Source: JBFXAN01 sp050184225
GTDB lineage: Bacteria > Chloroflexota > Dehalococcoidia > CAUJGQ01
Reading direction: 5' to 3'
DNA length: 9,147 nucleotides
NCBI GenBank assembly: GCA_050184225.1
Contig: JBFXAN010000225.1
Span: 1-9,147, forward strand
Positions 1 through 5,972 of the stretch are shown piece by piece (the stretch's first letter is position 1; each line of letters starts with the position of its first letter). The notes beneath the pieces are model-generated. The model was not told the origin of the DNA. It saw only the letters and a program-made list of their open reading frames with translations, and searched no databases. The position numbers and the translations under genes are program-made.

Positions 1-310
1 CCTTACCCCCGACGCGCCGGCGGTGGCTTCCCAATAGCCTGGGCCTCTATCAAAGCCGGGGCGGTGCACGAGGATGGGAATCAGGAGTTGGCTGGATTGT
101 GAGGTTAGCATCACCCATCCGGTAGGCCCGGTGTCGCATCCGAACGAGAGGCGACTTGCTGGCCCAGGCTCACAATGGCAAGTGCGTTACCGACGGCGAG
201 AAATCCTCAATGGCAGAGTGGCGCGTCAGCCAATGCAATTTTGTGAAGGACGTCACCTAAAGAGTCGAACTATGAGAGGGAATGCAGTAAATCTACACCG
301 CTTCGGTTTC
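1..310. other. Left-edge stretch with no supported gene
   Basis: I see no convincing gene, RNA or repeat here. A short frame open from the left edge on the + strand ends in TGA near 100, and an 86-codon frame runs at 74-334. Neither has recognisable motifs, and the second overlaps the 3' end of the IclR-family gene. The stretch lies downstream of that minus-strand gene, and no clear hairpin plus T-tract terminator was found. It may hold the tail of a neighbouring gene outside the window, but that cannot be decided from this sequence. Confidence 0.4.
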
Positions 311-1090
311 TCATCCCAAAGGAACAACCTCTAGATAACGGATTCTGCTGGAGAGATCGGCCATAATGCGGCTACATTCGGGCACATGAACCTGTATCGC
401 TTCTCTTGACCAGCGCTGCGCCGGGCCGATGATTCCGATCACAGCAACAAGTTGTCCATTTCGATTTTCCACTGGGAAGGAAATGGCGTTGAAGGGGTAG
501 TTTGGATACACTGCTATACAATAGCCGTTTTCTCGCGCACTTTGTATTTCTTTCATCATATGATCTGGGCTTGCAAATTCCTTATCTTTGACGCCATCAC
601 CGGAGTGACGCATGAAATAGTCATGAATTTCATCATCATGTTTGTGTGCCAGGAATATGACACCGCTTGATGATGGAATTTCAAAGAATGATCTTGATTT
701 ACCAATCGCCGCCACTGTACGTCTATCATGTCTCGATAATGACTGTTCTACGCCGATGAAATAATCTCCAAGTCCAATATAAAGTACAGCTGTTTCACCG
801 GTGACGTCGCGTAGCTGGCGGAGGAATGGGATTGCCTCTGACCGAATATCCAATTGACTCAAGACACTCAAACCGAGCTCGAGGATGCGGCCACCCAACC
901 GATAGCATTCTCCATCGGTCACCACGAACCCAGTCGTGACAAATGACTGCAACAGACGGTGGGTCGTGGTCTTGCTCAGTCCGAGTTTGCGCGAAAGCTC
1001 ACTGACCCCAATGGCATGGTCAGTTTCACCCATTGCACGCAGGAGCGCGGCCGCTCGCTCTACGACTTTGGATCGAGATCGTTCGTCCAT
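311..1090 (-). CDS. IclR-family transcriptional regulator
   Basis: This is a DNA-binding regulator of 259 residues, a normal length for the family. A winged helix-turn-helix occupies roughly the first 70 residues, with the recognition region VSELSRKLGLSKTTTHRLL. A linker follows, then a GAF-like effector-binding domain (about residues 85-255) containing GETAVLYIG and a conserved C-terminal segment around FPVENRNGQLVAVIGI. IclR proteins usually bind as dimers or tetramers and answer to a small organic acid or aromatic metabolite; the ligand cannot be told here. I chose the ATG at 1090 because AAAGG lies 8 nt upstream (1099-1103). An in-frame GTG at 1114 would add 8 residues but has no ribosome-binding site. 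The gene stands alone and is divergent from a promoter-like element at 1329-1359. Only a DoxX-like fragment lies beyond that element, so the regulator may have lost its local target. Base composition is lower in GC than in the right-hand genes. The family call is firm; the target is unknown. Confidence 0.93.
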   Translation of the reverse strand: MDERSRSKVVERAAALLRAMGETDHAIGVSELSRKLGLSKTTTHRLLQSFVTTGFVVTDGECYRLGGRILELGLSVLSQLDIRSEAIPFLRQLRDVTGETAVLYIGLGDYFIGVEQSLSRHDRRTVAAIGKSRSFFEIPSSSGVIFLAHKHDDEIHDYFMRHSGDGVKDKEFASPDHMMKEIQSARENGYCIAVYPNYPFNAISFPVENRNGQLVAVIGIIGPAQRWSREAIQVHVPECSRIMADLSSRIRYLEVVPLG

Positions 1091-1143
1091 TTGCAACGCC
1101 TTTAGTCCAGTCACCGGAACACTGACTTCGAAATGTATCTGGT

Positions 1144-1160
1144 GGGGCGCCTAGCACCCC
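1144..1160. promoter_or_regulatory. Imperfect palindrome upstream of the IclR-family gene
   Basis: The 17-bp element GGGGCGCCTAGCACCCC is an imperfect inverted repeat: six of eight pairs match around a central T. It lies about 55 bp upstream of the regulator's start codon and shares the core CGCCTA with the perfect palindrome at 1429-1447. By position it could be an autoregulatory site. There is no direct evidence of binding, and short imperfect palindromes arise by chance in GC-rich DNA. Confidence 0.2.
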
Positions 1161-1328
1161 AGACTAACCACCGAGATGGTGCTCCGATTGTTGTGACTAC
1201 CCTCGATAGCTACAAGTTCTTTTGCACCGTTCCGACGTGAGCACAATGGTCGTCGCTGGATGGCTGGCCGGCGAACCGACCGACCTCGAGATAAAGTGAG
1301 GTGCTCGCGTCACAGACTCGACCTGGGC

Positions 1329-1359
1329 TTGACAACCCTTCCCACGGGAATCATATACT
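1329..1359 (+). promoter_or_regulatory. Sigma70-type promoter with palindrome in spacer
   Basis: A perfect -35 hexamer TTGACA (1329-1334) is followed by TATACT (1354-1359), one base from the TATAAT consensus. The spacer is 19 bp, slightly longer than the ideal 17. Within the spacer is a perfect 12-bp palindrome, TTCCCACGGGAA (1339-1350), where a repressor would block RNA polymerase. The element points rightward, divergent from the IclR-family gene and about 240 bp from its start. This is the usual arrangement of an IclR-type regulator and its target. What lies downstream now is a DoxX-like fragment about 120 bp away. The hexamers are seen directly; promoter activity and the identity of the bound protein are inferred. 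Confidence 0.5.
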
Positions 1360-1428
1360 ACGGCGCGTCTGCCAGATGCACGAACCTTACATCAGCTATT
1401 AGGTTTTACGAATCTGATGCTTTCAATC

Positions 1429-1447
1429 CGCCTAATGCGGTTAGGCG
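1429..1447. repeat. Perfect inverted repeat, possible operator
   Basis: The arms CGCCTAA (1429-1435) and TTAGGCG (1441-1447) are perfectly complementary around a 5-base centre, TGCGG. No run of T follows, so it does not look like an intrinsic terminator. It lies downstream of the predicted promoter and just before the DoxX-like fragment, a plausible position for an operator or a leader hairpin. It shares CGCCTA with the weaker palindrome at 1144-1160. Confidence 0.4.
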
Positions 1448-1476
1448 TCTGGGAGGTGCCGCGTTCCCGCGTGTAA

Positions 1477-1692
1477 GTGGGTGAGTTCTTGGTCGGCGTC
1501 AGCCTGGTGCTGGGTCTCCTCACGCCCTTGGGGGCGATTGGCGGCATCTTTCTCAACATCAATTACCTGCTCCTTGCTGGGCTGCGCGATCAGGGTGAAC
1601 AGGGGCAAAACTTGATGATGATTCTCATCCAGGTGGTCGTGGTCGGTACTGGTGCGGGCAGCACTTGGGGGGTCGATGCACTTTTCACCTAG
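1477..1692 (+). pseudogene. DoxX-like membrane protein, C-terminal fragment
   Basis: The 71-codon frame has the sequence style of the C-terminal half of a DoxX-like family membrane protein. A hydrophobic helix with GVSLVLGLLTPLGAIGGIFLNINYLL is followed by the polar stretch GLRDQGEQGQNLMM and a last helix, ILIQVVVVGTGAGSTWGVD. Full-length relatives are commonly about 130-170 residues with four membrane helices, so roughly the first half is missing. A TAA lies directly before the first possible start (GTG at 1477), no ribosome-binding site precedes it, and I found no N-terminal remnant upstream. Family members are associated with quinone or thiosulfate redox chemistry or have no known role. 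The promoter and palindromes upstream may have served the original gene. It is most likely a dead 5'-truncated copy; a functional two-helix peptide is much less likely. Confidence 0.6.
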
Positions 1693-1983
1693 GGGACAGT
1701 ACTCCAGGCACGCACGTATGTCCGCCGCGATGGGCCGCTCCTCTGGCTCATCGAGTTGACGTGGGTGACGCGGAGCCTCCCGTACTCAGTCGCCCTCCTT
1801 GACTGGCTGTGGATGGAAGTCCGTGATTTTGGCCAACAGTTTGTCTTGCGACCGGCCGACGTCCGCGATGGTCAGGCTGCCTGCATCAGACTCGTCGATG
1901 CGAGGTCGGTGACATCAATTGTTGATGGCGTTCCGGAGTCATGGCACATCGTCCGTTGGACCCACTCGGCATGCAAACGATGA
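1693..1983. other. Stretch without a recognisable gene
   Basis: A 75-codon + strand frame at 1756-1983 can be read, but it has no recognisable motif and no ribosome-binding site. The stretch lies between two gene fragments, so it is probably decayed coding sequence or a rearranged spacer. I could not assign either strand to a family. Confidence 0.4.
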
Positions 1984-2394
1984 TCATCGGCGCCGGTTGG
2001 TGCCCCCGTTCATTCCGAGAACGATGAGGTTGTCCAGTCCCGACGCGAAATCGTCGAGGGCGATGAAGCGCCAGTGGCGGGCGCTGAGGGGCAGCAGCTG
2101 TAAGAGGGTGTCCCATTCCTCGTGTTCGAGCACCGCCACGGCGACCACCAGCCGTGCACCGCCTCCTTCCTCCACGGCTCGTAGCGCTTCTCGCACTGGT
2201 ATCATGTCCGACGCGCCATCGGGCGCCGGCGGCAATGGCTCGCCTCTCCGAAGTGCGCGCTCCTCAATGTACATCCGCTCGGCGATACCAGGTGCGCAGC
2301 GGCGCCGCACGGCACCAAGATCGGTCAGGGCCTGCACACAATTGCCCCCGACGAATGCAAACCGACCGATGGTCTCATCCTTGAGCAGATGCAA
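1984..2394 (-). pseudogene. Unrecognised protein, C-terminal part, probably 5'-truncated
   Basis: About 136 codons on the minus strand read like a genuine protein end. Third codon positions are mostly G or C, and amino-acid composition is balanced, with segments such as ETIGRFAFVGGNCVQALTDL, RLVVAVAVLEHEEWDTLLQL and SARHWRFIALDDFASGLDNL before the stop at 1984. I do not recognise the family and assign no function. The frame stays open much further upstream (to about 3147), but that extension turns into arginine- and proline-rich sequence antisense to the beta-helix fragment and is not believable. The believable part therefore ends near 2395, where the opposite-strand fragment begins. An in-frame TTG at 2394 could serve as a start only weakly (GGAA about 9 nt upstream), so a small intact gene cannot be excluded. 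Truncation by a rearrangement seems more likely. Confidence 0.45.
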
Positions 2395-2706
2395 CCATCG
2401 TGGTTCCGCAGAACCACACGCATCGCAGGCGAGGGCATCGTCGTCTTCGCCGGGTCGCAGGGCAACGTGGTGGCGGACAACCGGCTGGGTCCGGCCAGCG
2501 GTGCGCCGGCAGGCAGTCCGGTGGCCGGTGTTTCGGCGAGCATCTTCCCCGACACGACGACGGCGAGCGGCACGGCGGAGCGGCCGCTGGTGGCGATCGA
2601 CTGTCTGGATGCGACGGTGGGGGAGGGAACGGCCGGCACCGCGAACCAGTGGCAGCGGAACAGCGGGCTGACCGCGATCCCGACCGGCCTCCGCGGCCAG
2701 AGCTGA
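2389..2706 (+). pseudogene. Right-handed beta-helix repeat protein, C-terminal fragment
   Basis: The frame from about 2400 reads GEGIVVFAGSQGNVVADNRL, which resembles a coil of NosD- or pectate-lyase-like parallel beta-helix repeat proteins (hydrophobic, Gly and Asn ladder). After a Ser/Thr/Pro-rich stretch it ends with DCLDATVGEGTAGTANQW and NSGLTAIPTGL. That closing pattern (G-T-A-N-x-W, then a final Gly-Leu) is familiar from secreted beta-helix proteins. Such proteins are normally several hundred residues long with an export signal; here only about 100 residues remain and no signal peptide is present. The ATG at 2389 lies in sequence that belongs to the opposite-strand fragment, so it is probably not a native start. 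A hairpin follows the stop directly. I call it a 5'-truncated remnant. Confidence 0.6.
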
Positions 2707-2710
2707 ATCG

Positions 2711-2730
2711 GGGACGAGCGGCCGCGTCCC
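2711..2730 (+). other. Hairpin just after the beta-helix stop
   Basis: GGGACG (2711-2716) and CGTCCC (2725-2730) form a 6-bp perfect stem with an 8-base loop, beginning 5 bases after the TGA of the beta-helix fragment. The position suits a transcription end for that gene, but no T-tract follows, so an intrinsic terminator is not shown. Confidence 0.25.
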
Positions 2731-3236
2731 GACCGCACCGGCGCTCGCAGATCGATCGTCAGCCTGTTGAGACGCTCGCGATCGACGCCGGCGACGGACC
2801 GCGATGGGCGACGCGCCGACGGATTGAGCATTCGTCCGCATGTGGAGGGAAACGTTGGCGGTGGCTGACACTGCCGCTGACCGCCTGGAGGGTGCGGCGG
2901 GCGTTTGATTGTTGTGCTTTTGTGGTGGGGTGCGGTTGCTGAATCTGGGGCGGTTGATTGATTGGGCGGGGCAGGTTCGGCGGGAGGGGGAGATTTTGAT
3001 CGTTTTATTGATCGCTTGGGCGGGAGGGCGCGCGGGGCGGCGGGGCGGCGGGGCGGTGGGGGTTGCGATGGGGAGGAGGGCAGGCATGACGGCGTGCTCC
3101 GCGCGTGGATGAGCAGGACGATAGGGCACGGGGGTGCGGTGCGTCAACGCGGGGGCGTCACTCGGCGGCGGGGGTTTTTGCCGGCGGGGTGGATGGCGGC
3201 GCGGGCGTTGGGGGCGGGCGGGTTACGGGAGCAGGC
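2731..3236. other. Gene-free, strongly G-rich spacer
   Basis: No believable gene lies here on either strand. The frames that remain open are arginine-, glycine- or proline-rich and arise from skewed composition. From about 2,880 onward the + strand becomes very rich in G relative to C, and this continues through the methyltransferase gene. The stretch includes the G-tract repeat at 3034-3062 and a short direct repeat, TTGATCG, at 2996-3002 and 3008-3014. It lies downstream of the polysaccharide operon's last gene, so that transcript probably ends in it, but I see no clear terminator. Confidence 0.5.
3034..3062 (+). repeat. Tandem GGGGCGGC repeat, G-quadruplex candidate
   Basis: An 8-bp unit GGGGCGGC occurs twice and is followed by a third copy with one change (GGGGCGGT), then GGGGG. 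This gives four G-runs of at least four, separated by 4-base spacers, which fits the simple pattern for an intramolecular G-quadruplex on the + strand. Three further GGG runs lie just upstream (3018-3028). It sits beyond the 3' end of the polysaccharide operon. Any regulatory or structural role is inference. Confidence 0.5.
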
Positions 3237-4190
3237 TCAGGGGCGGACGGCCTGGACGGTGAGCTTGTTGCCCCAGCGGCCGACGGCGCGATTGGCGATC
3301 TGCCAGCCGGAGCGGGTGAGGGGGAAGAGGGCGGGGCGGCTGAGGGCGGCGAAGAGGGCGCCCGGCTCGTGGCGGTAGTACATGGCGTAGCGTTCAGCGC
3401 GGAGGGGGCGGAAGCCGCTGCGCTGGAAGAAGGCGGCGACCTGAGCGGGGGTGAGGCGGGCGACGCGGTTGCCGGCCTCTTCGCGTTCGAGGGCGAGGCC
3501 GAGGCGGACGGCGAGGGCGGTGGCGGCGGCCTTGGCCGGCTCGGTGACGGAGACGGCGCGGGCGGCGACGCGGGCCATTTCGGCGAGGCCAGCGGCGGGG
3601 CGTTCGAGATGGTGGAGACCGTCGTGGACGTAGACGAGGTCGACGGCGCGGTCGGCGAAGGGGAGGCGCTCGACATCGGCGACGAGGGGGACGATGGGGA
3701 GGCGATAGCGGCGGGCGCGCTCCTGGACGCGGCGGGCGGCGCCGAGGGAGATATCGGAGGCGATGACGCGGGCGCCGGCGCGGGCGAGGTATTCGGCATC
3801 GAGGCCGGAGCCGCCGCAGACGGTGAGGGCGGTGGCGCCGGGGAGGATGGGGGCGAGGGCGGCGACGCTGCGGCGGAACTTTTCGCCGAGGAGGAAGCGA
3901 TAGAGGGCGGGGGCGCCATGGGGGCGGGCGATCTCGAACTCGGCGGCCTCCTCGCGGTCGAACCAGGCGGCCTGCTGCTGTTTGTGGTCGTGGGCGTGGT
4001 CGTGACCATGACCGTGGCCGTGGAGGTGTTCCAGTTCATCGTGGTCGGCGGCGGACTGGTCGATGAGGAGGACGGGGATGCCATCGACGACGGGGAAGGC
4101 ATGGGGGCAGGCATCGCAGCGGGCCTCCATCTCCGACCAGCGCAGGGCAGCCCGACAGGCGGGACAGACAAGTAATTGATGCAGATCCAC
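3237..4190 (-). CDS. Zinc-ribbon SAM-dependent methyltransferase with His-rich linker
   Basis: This is a class I SAM-dependent methyltransferase of about 317 residues. The N-terminus (about residues 1-45) is a Trm112-like zinc ribbon: LLVCPACRAAL, then CDAC about 15 residues on, then FPVVDGIPVLL. Next comes a linker with eight histidines at every second position (3984-4028). The catalytic domain follows, with motif I TVCGGSGLDAEYLA, an acidic residue in VIASDIS, DVERLPFADRAVDLVYVHDGLHHL for motifs II-III, and a C-terminal lid to the end. As the last gene of the operon it may methylate the glycan or its donor; the substrate is not shown. Starts are ambiguous. GTG at 4190 has GGAG 8 nt upstream (4199-4202) and puts the ribbon at the N-terminus, so I chose it. 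ATG at 4208 or 4250 (3 nt after the acyltransferase stop) would add 6 or 20 residues. The gene is far more GC-rich than its operon partners, with a C-rich coding strand. Confidence 0.85.
   Translation of the reverse strand: MDLHQLLVCPACRAALRWSEMEARCDACPHAFPVVDGIPVLLIDQSAADHDELEHLHGHGHGHDHAHDHKQQQAAWFDREEAAEFEIARPHGAPALYRFLLGEKFRRSVAALAPILPGATALTVCGGSGLDAEYLARAGARVIASDISLGAARRVQERARRYRLPIVPLVADVERLPFADRAVDLVYVHDGLHHLERPAAGLAEMARVAARAVSVTEPAKAAATALAVRLGLALEREEAGNRVARLTPAQVAAFFQRSGFRPLRAERYAMYYRHEPGALFAALSRPALFPLTRSGWQIANRAVGRWGNKLTVQAVRP
3984..4028 (-). other. Alternating-histidine linker within the methyltransferase
   Basis: The coding sequence specifies H-x-H-x repeated so that eight histidines occupy every second position over 15 residues (x = Leu, Gly, Gly, Gly, Asp, Ala, Asp). 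It joins the zinc ribbon to the catalytic domain. Runs of this kind bind Zn, Ni or Co in many proteins. Here it may supply metal to the ribbon or simply be a flexible low-complexity linker. Confidence 0.75.
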
Positions 4191-4198
4191 GGTCAAAT

Positions 4199-4202
4199 CT
4201 CC
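4199..4202 (-). promoter_or_regulatory. Ribosome-binding site favouring GTG 4190
   Basis: GGAG on the minus strand lies 8 nt before the GTG at 4190. The two upstream ATG candidates (4208 and 4250) lack a comparable site. It decides the start chosen for the methyltransferase, although coupled initiation at 4250 after the acyltransferase stop stays possible. Confidence 0.45.
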
Positions 4203-4253
4203 ACTCATACGTCGAGCGCGCACTACATCGGATGTGCCCGGTCGAGACATCGA

Positions 4254-4799
4254 TTACTGCGCGGATGCATTGAGCGCTGATTCACTTGTTGTTTCACGAA
4301 ATCGAGGCCGGACGGGACGTGCGGGCGCGCCAACGCACACGGTGTTTGGCGGTAAGTCGGTGGTGACCACGGAACACGCACCGACAATGCAGCCTTTGCC
4401 AATCCGCACGTTGCCGATAATCGTCGTTCTAAAGCCGATCAGGTTATCACCTTCGATGTACACTATCGACGGTTCGTTTCTGCCTTGCCAGTAAATCGAG
4501 GAAGACGGGTCATCAAAGCTATGATCATTTCCGATTATGGCGACATGGCTTGAGAAGAGAACATCCGGCCCAACGGCTACATTTGCCTCAAGATGGAATC
4601 CGCGACCGACGGCGACGTTCTTGGAGAATCGGGCGAAGTCAGGCGGCAGAAGCACCGTATTCGCGCCAAAGAACACATTCTCACCGACCTGGAGCTTTCG
4701 ACCGAGCATCAGTTTGAGCCGCCAGTAACGGAGGTTGCGGACCAGTGTTCTCACGTGGACGAGTGGTGCCGGAATCGGACGATCGGGTCGTCTTCTCAT
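4254..4799 (-). CDS. Left-handed beta-helix (hexapeptide) acyltransferase
   Basis: The product of 181 residues is of usual size for small acyltransferases of the hexapeptide-repeat class found in polysaccharide loci (WbbJ/CatB-like). From about residue 38 to 155 it shows repeated I/V/L-G-x-x-x-x units such as VGENVFFGANTVLL, VAVGRGFHLEANVAVGPDVL and IGNVRIGKGCIVGACSVV. It ends with the typical VGAPARPVR. GNDHSF (about residue 90) carries the histidine expected to act as base in this group. Such enzymes use acetyl-CoA (or another acyl-CoA) to acylate a sugar hydroxyl or amino group as trimers, here most likely on the repeat unit in the cytoplasm. The start ATG (4797-4799) overlaps the GT4 stop TGA (4799-4801) by one base and has AAGGGGA 5 nt upstream, so translation is probably coupled. 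A GTG one codon earlier is possible. The exact acceptor sugar is unknown. Confidence 0.88.
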   Translation of the reverse strand: MRRRPDRPIPAPLVHVRTLVRNLRYWRLKLMLGRKLQVGENVFFGANTVLLPPDFARFSKNVAVGRGFHLEANVAVGPDVLFSSHVAIIGNDHSFDDPSSSIYWQGRNEPSIVYIEGDNLIGFRTTIIGNVRIGKGCIVGACSVVTTDLPPNTVCVGAPARPVRPRFRETTSESALNASAQ

Positions 4800-4811
4800 C
4801 ACCGTCCCCTT
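4797..4811 (-). promoter_or_regulatory. TGATG stop/start overlap with ribosome-binding site
   Basis: On the minus strand AAGGGGA (4805-4811) is followed 5 nt later by the acyltransferase ATG, whose A is also the last base of the glycosyltransferase TGA. This is the classic layout for translational coupling and supports co-transcription of the two genes. Confidence 0.75.
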
Positions 4812-5923
4812 GCAGCCTGGATGATTCTGCTCGCCATCAGGTCTGCTGAATATCGCATGGCGCAGTCCCGGGCGATGGCATCACGGGCCGCGATCCAGCG
4901 GTCACGTTCGTTCCATACTCCGACGAGCGCGTCGGCCAGCGCCGACGGGTTGTCCTCATGGAACATCAGGGCATTCTCTCCTTCTCTGGCAGCCTCAATT
5001 TCCGGGCCATGCGGCTCGTTGCGGGCGATGATCATGGGCACGCCGAACGAAAGACTTTGTGTTATCGAGAGGCCGGCATTTCCGGGTGAAACCCCAGCAA
5101 TCGAGCGAGCGAAGAGCGTTTTGAGGGCGGCGGGGTCTGCTACATGGCCCGTGAACTCAACGCGACCGGAGAGCCCCGCCTTATCCGCGTGTCGCTCTAA
5201 CTCACCCCGGGCTGGTCCCTCTCCTACGAAAATGAGCCGGCTCTCTTCGGGCAGCCGACCGACCGCCATGGCAAACGCATGCAATAGGAGTTCCGGCTTC
5301 TTCGCCGGAACCAAGCGGCCAACGTAGATGAAGGCTGCCGGGGATTGATCGCTTGTAACCGCTCCGATCTCCGCCACGGAATATAGTGCGTTCGGCGCGG
5401 CGATGATGGATACACCTGGCATCCATTCGCGCAACTCACATGCTTGGGACTCCGTGTAGACAATCATGCCGGAACCAAGGCGGCCCATGATCTGCCGAAG
5501 CCAAACGGTCTTCTTCTGACGGCCAGCGCGGGGCCACGCATGACCCCATAGAACGCTGCGGCGACCGAGCAGCCTCCGGGCAATGAGGAGAACCCACACC
5601 GACAGAATTCGCGGGTTGAACTCCAGAATGGCGACCCGCGCCCGGAGCAACTCGCGCCACATACCGGTCTGCCAGAGCAATCTCCGGCCGAACAGAAAAT
5701 GATTCTCGACGATCGTCAGATTCTCGCCGATGTCGACTCGCGTTTTTGTCGTCGGTTCGAAATACTCAGCACCGGCAAACGCATGAAACCTCTGACCCAG
5801 CGTTCGAACTATTATGTCGAGAACGGCTTGTCGATAGTCGCCGATCGCGGTCTGAAGCAGGACGAGCGCGTAGTTTGAGCCGTTTGTGCGAGCGACACCG
5901 ATGCTCCTATGAGGGCGTTGCAT
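4799..5923 (-). CDS. GT4-family glycosyltransferase
   Basis: The product (374 residues) is a GT-B fold glycosyltransferase of family GT4, normal in length. The N-terminal acceptor half begins NYALVLLQTAIGDYRQAVLD and contains VLWGHAWPRAGRQKK. The C-terminal donor half has FIYVGRLVPAKKPELLLHAF, with an Arg and Lys expected to contact donor phosphates, then RLIFVGEGPARGELE, VEFTGHV and VSPGNAGLSITQSLSFGVP. The usual E-x7-E motif of GT4 is not present as such: aligned on the final GVP, its positions are Gly and Gln. Many glycan-cluster GT4 members carry a similar PG-x-x-GLS-x-x-Q version, so activity is still expected. It likely adds a sugar from a nucleotide donor to the lipid-linked repeat unit at the inner membrane face. 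I chose ATG 5923 (GAGG 3 nt upstream, a short spacer) over the GTG at 5935, which lacks a site. It lies 49 bp after the dehydrogenase gene and overlaps the next gene by one base. Donor and acceptor are unknown. Confidence 0.92.
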   Translation of the reverse strand: MQRPHRSIGVARTNGSNYALVLLQTAIGDYRQAVLDIIVRTLGQRFHAFAGAEYFEPTTKTRVDIGENLTIVENHFLFGRRLLWQTGMWRELLRARVAILEFNPRILSVWVLLIARRLLGRRSVLWGHAWPRAGRQKKTVWLRQIMGRLGSGMIVYTESQACELREWMPGVSIIAAPNALYSVAEIGAVTSDQSPAAFIYVGRLVPAKKPELLLHAFAMAVGRLPEESRLIFVGEGPARGELERHADKAGLSGRVEFTGHVADPAALKTLFARSIAGVSPGNAGLSITQSLSFGVPMIIARNEPHGPEIEAAREGENALMFHEDNPSALADALVGVWNERDRWIAARDAIARDCAMRYSADLMASRIIQAARGR

Positions 5924-5972
5924 TATCCTCGGCACCCCGCAGCACTGTGCAGCCCTGGCACATGTATGCTTC

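Noticed and set aside
1919..2671. A 250-codon + strand open frame
   Set aside because: Its composition is Ser/Arg/Pro-rich without motifs, and it overlaps two better-supported fragments in other frames.
2996..3014. TTGATCG direct repeat as a possible mobile-element target duplication
   Set aside because: The copies are only 5 bases apart with no element between them, so they cannot be a target duplication around an insertion.
2395..3147. Upstream extension of the minus-strand frame ending at 1984, which would make a 387-residue protein
   Set aside because: This part is Arg/Pro-rich low complexity and runs antisense to the recognisable beta-helix tail. Only the last ~136 codons look like a real protein.
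3160..3236. Possible terminator after the methyltransferase (CGGC...GCCG around a T5/A5 run)
   Set aside because: Pairing on the transcribed strand is weak and the A-run lies inside the putative hairpin rather than a U-run following it, so it does not fit an intrinsic terminator.
3158..4171. A 337-codon minus-strand frame overlapping the methyltransferase
   Set aside because: It is Ser/Pro/Ala low complexity caused by skewed composition, and is a shifted reading of the same gene.
3105..4175. A 356-codon + strand open frame antisense to the methyltransferase
   Set aside because: It is almost only Gly, Ala, Glu and Asp, as expected from reading a GC-rich, strongly skewed gene backwards. The minus-strand frame carries clear methyltransferase motifs.
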